Source: Paraburkholderia aspalathi (lineage in GTDB: Bacteria > Pseudomonadota > Gammaproteobacteria > Burkholderiales > Burkholderiaceae). Taken from it: 64,000 nucleotides of DNA. Below, piece by piece: positions 24,912-33,338 of the stretch (within the stretch, counting starts at the first letter, position 1; each line of letters begins with the position of its first letter). Under the pieces are notes generated by a model, which was given only the letters and a program-made list of their open reading frames with translations, ran no database searches and had not been told where the DNA came from. A program made the position numbers and the translations under genes. The stretch is from assembly GCF_900116445.1 (NCBI RefSeq), contig NZ_FPBH01000004.1, forward strand, positions 434,001 through 498,000, in the 5' to 3' direction.

Positions 24912-26381
24912 TCAAAGGCCGCCGAGCGCGACGTATTTGATCTCAAGGTAATCGTCGACACCGTACTTCGAGCCCTCACGGCCCAGCCCCGACGCCTTCA
25001 CGCCGCCGAACGGCGCCACTTCGGTCGAGATCAGTCCTTCGTTGACGCCGACCATGCCGAATTCCAGTTCATCGACGACCCGGAAAATGCGCCCGACATC
25101 GCGCGCGAATACATAGGAGGCGAGCCCGAACGGCGTGTCGTTGGCCAGCGCGATGGCCTCTTCTTCCGTGTCGAAGCGGAACAGCGGCGCGACAGGTCCG
25201 AAGGTTTCGTCGTTGAAGATCAGCGCGTCGCGAGAGACATCGGCCAGCACGGTCGGTTCGAAGAAAAAGCCGCCGAGCGCGTGACGTTTGCCGCCTGTCA
25301 ACACGCGAGCCCCCTTCGAGCGCGCATCGGCAATATGTTCTTCGACCTTCAGAACGGCGTCCTCGTTGATCAGCGGTCCCTGCGCCACGCCTTCATGCAT
25401 GCCATTGCCGACCTTTAGCGCAGCCGTCGCTCCGGCCAGCCTGCTGGCGAACGCATCGTAGATGCCCGACTGCACCAGCATCCGATTGGCCGCGACGCAA
25501 GCCTGCCCGGCGTTGCGATACTTGGCCGCGAGCGCGCCCTTGACGGCGGCGTCCAGGTCGGCATCGTCGAACACAATGAGCGGCGCGTTACCCCCCAGTT
25601 CCATGCTGGTCTTCTTGATGGTTGGCGCGCACTGCGCTAGCAACTGCGCGCCAACCTCCGTCGAGCCGGTGAACGAAAGCTTGCGCACCAGCGCACTCGA
25701 TGTCAGTTCACCGCCGATCGCGCGCGCCGAGCCGGTGACGACGTTGCAGACGCCCGGCGGCAAGCCGGCCCGCCCGGCAAGCACCGCCAATGCCAACGCG
25801 GAGAGCGGTGTCTGGCTCGCCGGCTTGATGACGCCAGCGCAACCCACGGCCCATCCGGGGCCGGCCTTGCGCGTGATCATCGCGGAAGGGAAATTCCACG
25901 GCGTAATCGCGGCGAAAACGCCGATTGGTTCCTTCTGCACGAGGATGCGGCGGCCTTCGACGTTGCGCGGAACGATGTCGCCATAGACCCGTTTTGCTTC
26001 CTCGGAAAACCACTCGATAAAGCCCGCCGCGTACAGAATTTCACCGCGTGATTCGACCAGCGGCTTGCCCTGCTCCGCGGTCATGATGACCGCAAGGTCG
26101 TCGATATGCGCGAGCATCAGGTCGTAGAGCGCGCGCAGAACTTTGGCGCGCTCCTTCGGCAACGCCTTGCGCCAGCTTCGCGTTGCGCGCGCTGCCGCTT
26201 CGATCGCGCGGCGCGTCTCGTCGGCGCCGCCATTCGGCACGCGCGCGATCAGTTCGCCGGTGGCCGGATTGCGCACCTCGAGCGTTTCGCCACTGTCGGC
26301 GTGCACCCATTCGCCGTCGATCAGCATAGCCTCGCGCAGCAGGCCAGAATCCTTCAACGGAAGCTTGACCGGTTGATTCAT
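24912..26381 (-). CDS. gabD: NAD(P)-dependent aldehyde dehydrogenase, succinate-semialdehyde type
   Basis: The 489-residue protein is a full-length class 1/2 aldehyde dehydrogenase. Visible motifs are ITPWNFPSAMITRK (cofactor), FTGSTEVG, the general-base Glu in MELGGNAP, the catalytic Cys in NAGQACVAANR and the C-terminal NDTPFGLASYVF. The closest family by text is succinate-semialdehyde dehydrogenase, but these enzymes also serve as semialdehyde dehydrogenases in meta-cleavage pathways. It is the last gene of the minus-strand FAH-FMO-OCD-DapA-ALDH array, 10 bases after the DapA-like gene. A small fragment of a close homologue lies at 18131-18196. Confidence 0.9.
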   Translation of the reverse strand: MNQPVKLPLKDSGLLREAMLIDGEWVHADSGETLEVRNPATGELIARVPNGGADETRRAIEAAARATRSWRKALPKERAKVLRALYDLMLAHIDDLAVIMTAEQGKPLVESRGEILYAAGFIEWFSEEAKRVYGDIVPRNVEGRRILVQKEPIGVFAAITPWNFPSAMITRKAGPGWAVGCAGVIKPASQTPLSALALAVLAGRAGLPPGVCNVVTGSARAIGGELTSSALVRKLSFTGSTEVGAQLLAQCAPTIKKTSMELGGNAPLIVFDDADLDAAVKGALAAKYRNAGQACVAANRMLVQSGIYDAFASRLAGATAALKVGNGMHEGVAQGPLINEDAVLKVEEHIADARSKGARVLTGGKRHALGGFFFEPTVLADVSRDALIFNDETFGPVAPLFRFDTEEEAIALANDTPFGLASYVFARDVGRIFRVVDELEFGMVGVNEGLISTEVAPFGGVKASGLGREGSKYGVDDYLEIKYVALGGL

Positions 26382-26391
26382 GACGTCGTCC

Positions 26392-27402
26392 TCACGATGG
26401 ATTGCGCCCGACGAAGAAGGCCTCGTCGGGATCGCTGGTCGGATTGAGGCCGGCTAGTTCGAGCCCCTTGCGCAGGACGTTCATGTCGCGCTGAAACACG
26501 CGCTGCGTCGGATGCGGCATCGGCCCGCCGTTGTAGCCCTGCAACCATGCCTGATACTTCCACAACATGCGGTTCAGCAGCCCGTTGGCCGCGATCGGCA
26601 AGCTCGCAAAGGCCTTGCGCGCTGGATCCATTGCGTACCAGAGCTGGGTCGCCTGATCGTATTCGCCGGCGCGAATCAGCTTATGGATGCGCGGCAGCAG
26701 CGGTCCGTAGTAAGCGGAATAATTGGTGCCGCAAAACGGAATGTCCATCACCTGCGCAAGCGGCACGTATTCGTATTCCAGCGGCGACGAAATCACGACT
26801 TCCTCGTGGAATTCCCGATGCACTTCGATCGCCGACATGATATACGGCATGCCGCCTTCGGCCTTGATCGCGACGACGTTGGGAATCTCGTCGACCATCC
26901 GCCGCAGCACCGACAGCGGAATGTCGGCGGGATGCAGCCGCGAAAAGCCCCAGGCCGGCAGCGGGAAGACGATCACGCCGAGATTCGTCGCCGCGCAGAT
27001 CGCCCTGGTGTACTCGAACACTTCGTCGTAGGACTTCGGATAGAAGTACGGCGGATAGCCGAGCAGCACGAGATCGGCGCCGGCCGCTTCCGCCAGTTTG
27101 ACGGCCTCGATGTTGTCCTCGAGCGTGTTGAACACCGCGTGATGCACGACGATCAGACGGCCCGCAGCCTGGTCGGCCATGATGCCGCAGAACTCGCCAT
27201 ATTGCGCCCGCGTAATGGCAACTTCCGAGCAGGAAAGCGAGCCGACGAAGCCGTGTTCGATCGCCAGTTCGACGTCGTGGCGAATGGCTTTTTCGTTGAT
27301 GTGCCTGAAGTCCCGGGTCATCGTCGGGATGGTCACGTTGGCGACGCCAACGAGGTGCTCGCGTGCCCATTCGCGAGCTTCGCTTCTGGTATAGCGGGAC
27401 AT
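26392..27402 (-). CDS. DapA/N-acetylneuraminate-lyase-family protein
   Basis: The 336-residue protein has the class I aldolase TIM-barrel layout of the DHDPS family. The Schiff-base Lys is in VVAIKAEGG (about residue 183), and the strand text LVLLGYPPYFYPKS precedes it. It is longer than DapA (about 290) because of a C-terminal extension. Family members include dipicolinate synthases, sugar-acid lyases and hydratase-aldolases of aromatic pathways. Sitting between a semialdehyde dehydrogenase and an FAD hydroxylase array, a 2-oxo-acid aldolase step is likely. The exact substrate is unknown. Confidence 0.8.
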   Translation of the reverse strand: MSRYTRSEAREWAREHLVGVANVTIPTMTRDFRHINEKAIRHDVELAIEHGFVGSLSCSEVAITRAQYGEFCGIMADQAAGRLIVVHHAVFNTLEDNIEAVKLAEAAGADLVLLGYPPYFYPKSYDEVFEYTRAICAATNLGVIVFPLPAWGFSRLHPADIPLSVLRRMVDEIPNVVAIKAEGGMPYIMSAIEVHREFHEEVVISSPLEYEYVPLAQVMDIPFCGTNYSAYYGPLLPRIHKLIRAGEYDQATQLWYAMDPARKAFASLPIAANGLLNRMLWKYQAWLQGYNGGPMPHPTQRVFQRDMNVLRKGLELAGLNPTSDPDEAFFVGRNPS

Positions 27403-27456
27403 GCTGTGCTCCCTTTGTTTCGTTCGTTGGTGTTGTGCCGAAGAACGTTGCGCGTA

Positions 27457-28461
27457 TCAGCGCTTGGTTTCGAATTCGATCGGCAAGCGGGTCGCGAGCC
27501 CCGCCTCGATCGCCTTGTCGAGGATCAGTTCCGCCACGACTACGTCCTGCAGACCGCTGCCCACCGATTTGTACATGCGCGTTCTTGCACCCTGCAGCGG
27601 TTCATCGATGGCTCCGCTCATCAACTGGCCGAGACCGAACGATTTGTCGCGGAACGCGATGCCCGCTGCGTGAGCGGCGAGCATGTCGCCGGTTTCTTCG
27701 AGCACTTCGTCGAGCGTGTCGCACACAATGATGTCGCAGCGCTCGACCACCGAGACATCGATCTCGCGCTGCTCGGGAATCGTCGAGCCGATCGACACGA
27801 CGGTCGCGCCAGTCTTGAGCCAGTCGCCGAAAAGGAGCGGCTGTTCGCCGTGCGAGCGGGCCGCGGCGAGCACGAGATCAGCGCCCTCCACTGCTTCCTG
27901 CGCCGAGGCCGCGCCGCGCGCCGGGACGCCGAGATCGCGCGTCACGGCTGCGGCGAAAGTGGCACGCCGCTCAGGCGTCGGGCTGAACACGACGACCTCG
28001 TTCAGATCGCGCACGCTCGCGATGGCGCGCGTATGCATGGTCGCTTCGAGACCGCTGCCGAGCACAGCAAGGCGCGCGCTGCCGCGAGGCGCGAGCCGGT
28101 CCAGCGCGGCTGCGGAAGTCGCCGCCGTGCGAAATCCGGTCAGCAGATTGCCGTCGACAAACCCGGCGATGCGGCTGGTTTGCTGATCGAACAGCACGAT
28201 CACGTACTCGACGCCGGGCGTCGCGGCGCCCATCGCCATCCCCATGATCTTCGCGCCGTAGTAGCGGCCGCCGACCGGCACCGCCGGCAGCGTGCGCAGC
28301 CATGTTTTGCCGGCGACGGCCACGGTGCGTGGCGGGCTCGAGCGCGGCGGAATCGGACGCGCATAGGCCGACTGCAATGCGCGTATCGCATCGGTCCAGA
28401 CGAACACCGCGCGTGCGGCGTCGCCGGAAACGAATGCAGGAGCAAACGAAGTAATGGTCAT
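27457..28461 (-). CDS. Ornithine cyclodeaminase / mu-crystallin family protein
   Basis: The ATG at 28461 gives 334 residues, normal for the family; a longer opening extends into the flanking gene end and is unlikely. The NAD(P)-binding Rossmann text LAVLGSGLEATMHTRAIASV lies near residue 130, preceded by GFRTAATSAAALD. Members include ornithine cyclodeaminase, alanine dehydrogenase, ketimine reductases and imine-forming enzymes. It lies between the FAD hydroxylase and the DapA-like gene. An amine or imine intermediate would explain it, but nothing in the sequence identifies the substrate. Confidence 0.85.
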   Translation of the reverse strand: MTITSFAPAFVSGDAARAVFVWTDAIRALQSAYARPIPPRSSPPRTVAVAGKTWLRTLPAVPVGGRYYGAKIMGMAMGAATPGVEYVIVLFDQQTSRIAGFVDGNLLTGFRTAATSAAALDRLAPRGSARLAVLGSGLEATMHTRAIASVRDLNEVVVFSPTPERRATFAAAVTRDLGVPARGAASAQEAVEGADLVLAAARSHGEQPLLFGDWLKTGATVVSIGSTIPEQREIDVSVVERCDIIVCDTLDEVLEETGDMLAAHAAGIAFRDKSFGLGQLMSGAIDEPLQGARTRMYKSVGSGLQDVVVAELILDKAIEAGLATRLPIEFETKR

Positions 28462-28504
28462 GAGCAAAAGTAAAGAGTGACTGGAACGATGCGGGGACTG
28501 ACGT

Positions 28505-29638
28505 TCAGAATGGCTGCGCCAGCACGCCATAGCCTTCGAACAGGAGTTCGACGGCACGCGCTCCGTCGCCGTGCGGGTCCTGCTCGGCCGCGCAGATGGC
28601 CAGTGAAATATCGAAAACGCGCTTCACCCGCTCGCTGCGCCGCTGTCCGTACGCGACGAGCGCATCGTCGATATTCGCGCAGCGGGTCAGTTCTTCCGTG
28701 AGCACGACCGCATCCTCGATCGCCATGCCGCCGCCAGAGGTCAACTGCGGCGTGACCGAATGTGCGGCATCGCCGGCCAGGACGATTCGCCCGCGATGCC
28801 ACGGCTGCGGCATCAACAGAATGTCGAAGGGACGGTAGCTGATGTAACGCGTGCCGTCGCAACGCTCGAGCGCCGCGCAAAGATCGGGAGCCGAGAATCC
28901 GTCCAGACGTTGCCTGAACATGTCGACGAGCTTTTCCTGCGGCATGTGGGCGTGAAGCTTCGCGTTCTCGAGGAAGAAGTAGTAGCAAAGCTTGTCCGAC
29001 AACGGCAACCCGCCGACCATACGGCCGTCGCCATGCTTGTACAGCACCAGCCCGTCGAAACCCGGCGGACGCTCGACAGTAAAGCGCCACGCACCCTGTC
29101 CCGCATATTCCGGGCGATAGTGCGTGCCGAATACTTTCGAACGCGTTTTTGAGTATGTGCCGTCAGCGATCACCAGCAGATCGCAGCGCCCCGCTTCTCC
29201 CGTCGAGAGCCGATACGAAACGCCATCGCCATCCTGCTCGAGATCGTCCACGCTCGTGCCATAGTCGATGCGCGCACCGCTCGCGAGCGCGTGCCCTTCG
29301 AGCACCTCGGCCAGCTTCGGACGCATGATGCCGATGGCGCCCGGGGCATCGGCGCGAAACGTGCGCGGCGGACGCCGCTCGTTGACAATCTCGCCGGCAT
29401 CGTTGCGCACGCTTACCGTGTCCCAGCCCGAACCCGCCGCCATGCAGCTATCGGCGAGGCCAACGCGATCCAGTGCGCGCAGCGCGTTACCGAGCAGCGA
29501 AATGCCGGTTCCCTGCTGATCCGTTCGATGGCTGCATTCGACCACCCTCACGTCCGCTCCGTCGCGCGCGAGTCCGTGAGCGAGCGTCATTCCGCTGATC
29601 CCGCCGCCAACGATAAGCACCTTATGCGGTGAAGCCAT
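28505..29638 (-). CDS. FAD-dependent aromatic hydroxylase (group A monooxygenase)
   Basis: The 377-residue protein is a p-hydroxybenzoate-hydroxylase-fold enzyme. It has the N-terminal dinucleotide motif VLIVGGGISGMTLAHGLA (residues 7-24), the central DG motif VIADGTYSKTR and the FAD-ribityl motif VLAGDAAHSVTPQL. These enzymes insert one oxygen atom into a phenolic or pyridine ring with NAD(P)H and O2. Closest by text are salicylate- and 6-hydroxynicotinate-type hydroxylases. It probably makes the catechol-like substrate for the VOC dioxygenase encoded divergently at 30923. Confidence 0.87.
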   Translation of the reverse strand: MASPHKVLIVGGGISGMTLAHGLARDGADVRVVECSHRTDQQGTGISLLGNALRALDRVGLADSCMAAGSGWDTVSVRNDAGEIVNERRPPRTFRADAPGAIGIMRPKLAEVLEGHALASGARIDYGTSVDDLEQDGDGVSYRLSTGEAGRCDLLVIADGTYSKTRSKVFGTHYRPEYAGQGAWRFTVERPPGFDGLVLYKHGDGRMVGGLPLSDKLCYYFFLENAKLHAHMPQEKLVDMFRQRLDGFSAPDLCAALERCDGTRYISYRPFDILLMPQPWHRGRIVLAGDAAHSVTPQLTSGGGMAIEDAVVLTEELTRCANIDDALVAYGQRRSERVKRVFDISLAICAAEQDPHGDGARAVELLFEGYGVLAQPF

Positions 29639-29675
29639 GACTGTGTCTCCTTGAAATTGTTGTCGTCGGGCGAGT

Positions 29676-30674
29676 TCACATGAAGGGCGCGCGCTCCTTC
29701 GGCCACCACAATCCCTTCTGCGGCTGTCCCATGCGGTTGCGCAGAATGCCGATGCCGCCCACTTCGAGTTCTACCACGTCGCCAGGCTGCAGCTTGCGAT
29801 CGAGTTCGAGCGCGGAGCCGCCGCCCATCGTCCCCGAGCCGATCACGTCGCCCGGCTCCAGCACTTCGCCGAGGCTGACCCACGCGATCAGTTCGTCGAC
29901 ACTCCACAGCTTGTTCGCGCTGGTGCCCTTGCCCCATGTCTCGCCGTTGACCCGCACTTCCATTGCGATGGCGTCGAGATCGGCAAATTCGTCGATCGTC
30001 GTGATCCACGGACCAACTCCATAAGCGAAATCCTTGCACTTGGTCGGGCCCATCTGGATCGGCATTTCAATCGACTGGCGATCGCGCGCGCTGAAGTCGT
30101 TGAATACCGTGATGCCGAACAGAAACGGACGCGCCTGCTCCGGGCTCAGATTGCCGCCGCGCCGGCCGATCACGTAGCCGAGTTCCAGCTCGTAATCCAT
30201 ACGCTCGATATAGCCCGGCCACGGCACTTCCGCTTCATGGCCGATAACCGTATGCGGCGTGCCCTTGAAATAACCCGGCACCTTCAACAGGCTCTCATGC
30301 GGCTGATGGCCGATCTTTTCGTGGAAACCCTTGATATGGCCGACGAACGTCAAGCCGTCGCGGACAACGGACGGATCGCTCGCCGGCAGCCATTTCACGT
30401 CGCCGATCGGCAACGACGCTGCTTCGGGACGCTCGTTGTCCGCGCGGCGGGCCGCATCGAGAAACCGTTCGCCGAGGCCTATGGCGGCCGACATGCTGCC
30501 GGGAAACAGCGCGTCCGATAACCGGCGCGCCGACTCTGCAGTCGCGCCCTGCTTCTCCAATGCGAGGATCGACGCGCGTTTCAGATCGATGACGCGCCCC
30601 TCTTCAGGCAATACGAGTACGAGACGCGCAACCTCTCCGTCCGGCCCATCCACAGCGATTCGACCCAGCTTCAT
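29676..30674 (-). CDS. Fumarylacetoacetate hydrolase-family protein (first copy)
   Basis: The ATG at 30674 gives 332 residues. The C-terminal FAH domain carries the metal-site text YELELGYVIGRRG and the conserved VFNDFSARDRQ, then GSGTMGGGSALE. The family covers acylpyruvate hydrolases, 2-oxo-hept-3-ene-1,7-dioate hydratases and oxalocrotonate decarboxylases/isomerases. It is the first gene of the leftward array; two operator-like dyads lie in the 250 bases between it and the divergent VOC gene. A second FAH-family gene is at 35054-36049. Confidence 0.88.
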   Translation of the reverse strand: MKLGRIAVDGPDGEVARLVLVLPEEGRVIDLKRASILALEKQGATAESARRLSDALFPGSMSAAIGLGERFLDAARRADNERPEAASLPIGDVKWLPASDPSVVRDGLTFVGHIKGFHEKIGHQPHESLLKVPGYFKGTPHTVIGHEAEVPWPGYIERMDYELELGYVIGRRGGNLSPEQARPFLFGITVFNDFSARDRQSIEMPIQMGPTKCKDFAYGVGPWITTIDEFADLDAIAMEVRVNGETWGKGTSANKLWSVDELIAWVSLGEVLEPGDVIGSGTMGGGSALELDRKLQPGDVVELEVGGIGILRNRMGQPQKGLWWPKERAPFM

Positions 30675-30762
30675 TGTTCGGCTCCAGTTTGTGAGTTGCG
30701 CAGGTCGCGCCGGCATCACCGGTACGACTGCGGCATCGCGTTAGCAATTGATCCACAATATA

Positions 30763-30783
30763 TACGATACGCGTCGTATCGTA
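30763..30783. promoter_or_regulatory. TetR operator candidate, best dyad
   Basis: Perfect 9-base arms TACGATACG and CGTATCGTA around CGT, in the divergent promoter between the FAH gene (30674, minus) and the VOC gene (30923, plus). It is the reference member of the repeated motif. Confidence 0.75.
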
Positions 30784-30861
30784 AGCGAGGGTTTGTCCTC
30801 ATGTCGAAATGGACGGTGGAAACCCCAACTGGTATTGCGCGACAGAGAACAACGGGAATAT

Positions 30862-30882
30862 TATGATCCGGACCGTATCGTA
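30862..30882. promoter_or_regulatory. TetR operator candidate, VOC promoter side
   Basis: Right arm CGTATCGTA identical to the dyad at 30763; left arm TATGATCCG matches 7 of 9; same 3-base centre. It is 99 bases from the first dyad and 41 bases before the VOC start. Confidence 0.65.
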
Positions 30883-30922
30883 TTAATCAGATCGATCTTC
30901 TCTCATCAACAGGACGATTACA

Positions 30923-31861
30923 GTGAGAATCCTTGGACCTGACACACTGGTTTTCGGCGTCGACGACGTCGAGCGCTGCGCAATCTTTCTCACCGACTAC
31001 GGACTCGCGCCGAAGGGCGACGGCGCATTCGAGGCGCTCGACGGCACCGGCGTCGTGATTCGCCACAGGGACGACCCGGCGCTTCCGAAGTGGCCGCTAC
31101 CGACGGCCAATCAACTGCGCAAGACAATTTACGGCGTGGAAGATCGAGCCGCACTCGACGAAATCGCGCAGGAGCTGGGCAAGGATCGCGAGGTCAAATT
31201 CCTGCCGGACGGTTCGATTGAAGCGACCGACGACAGCGGATTCGTGCTTGGGTTTCAGATAGCCGTGCGTCGTGCGCCGGCGCTTCCGGCCGAGCAGATC
31301 AATGCGCCCGGCGACGCGCGGCGCGGCGTCAACGTGCTCGGCGCATCGGCCCGCTTCGACGAACCGCCGCCGCTTCCCAGGACGCTTTCGCACGTCGTCT
31401 ATTTCGTGCCCGACACCGACAAGGCCGAGGCGTTCTATGTGAACCGGCTCGGGTTTCGCGTCAATGACCGGTTCGACGGAATGGGTCCATTCCTCACTCC
31501 ACAAGGCACGCTCGATCACCACACCCTGTTCCTGATCCGAACCCCGCCGGTGATGCAGGGGTGCGATCACTTCACCTTCCACATGGGCGGTCCGTCAGAA
31601 GTGCTGCGCGCCGGCTACGCATTCGCCGCGAAGGGCTACGAATCGTTCTGGGGGCCGGGACGTCACCGGTTCGGTTCGAACTGGTTCTGGTATTTCAACA
31701 GTCCCCTGGGTTGCCACATCGAATACGACGCGGACATGGATCAACTCGACGATTCGTGGGTGCCGCGCGTCGCGCCGGCCATCCCCGAGAACTCGCAGGA
31801 GTTCCTGTTCCAGTGGCGCGAGACGTGGGCACCGGGAGGTCCGCCTACGGCGCAATCCTGA
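30923..31861 (+). CDS. VOC-family extradiol-type dioxygenase
   Basis: The start is a GTG at 30923; the protein has 312 residues in two VOC (beta-alpha-beta-beta-beta) modules, as in type I extradiol dioxygenases. The second module keeps a plausible metal triad: His157 (LSHVVYF), His216 (CDHFTFH) and Glu267 (CHIEYD). His/Tyr residues of the usual active site (FGSNWFWYF) lie between them. It is followed 12 bases later by a Rieske ferredoxin gene. It is probably the ring-cleaving enzyme of the cluster, though VOC proteins also include isomerases and glyoxalases. Confidence 0.78.
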   Translation: MRILGPDTLVFGVDDVERCAIFLTDYGLAPKGDGAFEALDGTGVVIRHRDDPALPKWPLPTANQLRKTIYGVEDRAALDEIAQELGKDREVKFLPDGSIEATDDSGFVLGFQIAVRRAPALPAEQINAPGDARRGVNVLGASARFDEPPPLPRTLSHVVYFVPDTDKAEAFYVNRLGFRVNDRFDGMGPFLTPQGTLDHHTLFLIRTPPVMQGCDHFTFHMGGPSEVLRAGYAFAAKGYESFWGPGRHRFGSNWFWYFNSPLGCHIEYDADMDQLDDSWVPRVAPAIPENSQEFLFQWRETWAPGGPPTAQS

Positions 31862-31873
31862 GCGTCATCCGCC

Positions 31874-32251
31874 ATGTCCGAATGGGGTTCGCTGTTCCAG
31901 CTGCACTGGGTGCGCCTGTGCGAATTGGACGCGCTTCCTTCGACGGGCGCACAAGGATTCGATTTAAACCGACGCGGCGTGGACGATCTCTTTGTCGTGC
32001 GCCGCGACGGGCTGCTGCGGGCATATTTGAATTCGTGCCCGCATTGGCCCGGCGCTTCGCTGCCGTGGCGAAAGCACGGCTATCTCGACCAGGGCGCGAA
32101 CCACATTGTTTGTCACGGCCACGGGGCGATATTCACACTTGATGACGGCCTGTGTATCGCCGGACCGTGCACAGGTCAACACCTGCAAGCGGTGCCCTTG
32201 AGACTCGAAGCAGACAGTCATCTCAGCGCGCTATGTCCCGTGCCGCTTTGA
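31874..32251 (+). CDS. Rieske [2Fe-2S] ferredoxin
   Basis: The 125-residue protein has Rieske ligands Cys55 and His57 in SCPHWPG and Cys80 and His83 in VCHGHGA, with no other domain and no signal peptide, so it is a soluble electron carrier. There is no Rieske oxygenase alpha subunit in this region. Next to an extradiol enzyme it could reactivate oxidised iron, as XylT-type ferredoxins do for catechol dioxygenases, though those are plant-type rather than Rieske. The role is inferred. Confidence 0.88.
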   Translation: MSEWGSLFQLHWVRLCELDALPSTGAQGFDLNRRGVDDLFVVRRDGLLRAYLNSCPHWPGASLPWRKHGYLDQGANHIVCHGHGAIFTLDDGLCIAGPCTGQHLQAVPLRLEADSHLSALCPVPL

Positions 32252-32379
32252 CCAGAATTGCGGCCATGCGCCGTGGCCTTCTGACGGAACATAGCTGATT
32301 GCGCAACAGGAGGCAATCGGCTTCGACTTATAACTTCGTATAACTAACTACAAATCTTATAACTACAGGAGACATTGCA

Positions 32380-33279
32380 ATGAAGCGATACACGATTTAC
32401 GGCGCCATCTGCGCCGCGGCGGGTCTTGCACAGAACTCTGCTATCGCGCTCGAAAACGGTACCAGCAGCTATCCGTCCGGGATCATGACCGTCATGAGCG
32501 GCGTACTCGGCGGCCCCGGAAATTATCTCTACAGCTACAACCGCTTCGAGGACATCACGTCGCTGCGCGACGGCGGCGGCAATACCAGCCCGCCGGGCGC
32601 CAACGGCGGCGTGCAGGCTCATGCGCTGCGAGCGGTGCACGTGTTCGATACGCCGCCGATTTTCGGTGCCAACATTGCCGTGCAGGCCGCCCTTCCCTAC
32701 GTCGACGGTACGCTCCACTTCCCGTCGTTCGGGATTTCCGGTGGCGGCCGCGGCTTCGGCGACCCGCTCTTTGGTGTACTGCTCGGCTGGCAATCGCCGC
32801 AGTATTTCCAGACCTTTGAGGTCGACGTAGTCGCGCCGACTGGCTCCTATGACAAGACCCGGCTGTTCAATCCCGGCACCAACGTCACGAGCCTGTATCT
32901 TGCATACGCGTTCACCTGGATGCCGGTGCGGCAGCTAGAACTAAGTTCCAAGATCAACCTGAACTACAGTAGCGTAAATTCGGCGACGAACTATCAATCG
33001 GGCGTTCAGCTCACTGCCGACTACGGTGTCAACTATCACATCAACCAGACCTGGCTTGTCGGCCTCGGCGGATACCTGAATACGCAGCTCAATGACGACA
33101 AGATCAACGGGCAATCCGCATTCGGCGACGGACATCGCACCAACGAGCTGACCTTCGGGCCGCAGGTAGGCTATGGAACGCAAAAGTGGGGGGCGATGCT
33201 GCACTGGCAACGTCATATCTATGCGCGCAATGCGGCTTACGGCAATGCGCTGTGGCTAAACGCGTACTTCAAATTCTAG
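32380..33279 (+). CDS. Outer-membrane MetA-pathway (phenol degradation) porin-like protein
   Basis: The 299-residue protein has a signal-peptide-like N-terminus (cleavage near SAIA) and repeated amphipathic strands with terminal aromatic residues (WLNAYFKF), typical of the PF13557-type family found in aromatic degradation operons. An AGGAGA site precedes the ATG. It is third in the VOC-Rieske array, 129 bases after the ferredoxin, and is probably a channel for uptake of hydrophobic aromatics. Confidence 0.85.
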   Translation: MKRYTIYGAICAAAGLAQNSAIALENGTSSYPSGIMTVMSGVLGGPGNYLYSYNRFEDITSLRDGGGNTSPPGANGGVQAHALRAVHVFDTPPIFGANIAVQAALPYVDGTLHFPSFGISGGGRGFGDPLFGVLLGWQSPQYFQTFEVDVVAPTGSYDKTRLFNPGTNVTSLYLAYAFTWMPVRQLELSSKINLNYSSVNSATNYQSGVQLTADYGVNYHINQTWLVGLGGYLNTQLNDDKINGQSAFGDGHRTNELTFGPQVGYGTQKWGAMLHWQRHIYARNAAYGNALWLNAYFKF

Positions 33280-33338
33280 CATTGAGGGCGGCGGGAAATG
33301 GCTGGCTTGTCGGGCGTTGCATTTGAATCACCCGGCGC

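Noticed and set aside
26512..28473. 653-codon plus-strand frame over the DapA-like and cyclodeaminase-like genes
   Set aside because: Shadow of two well-supported minus-strand genes; low-complexity basic translation.
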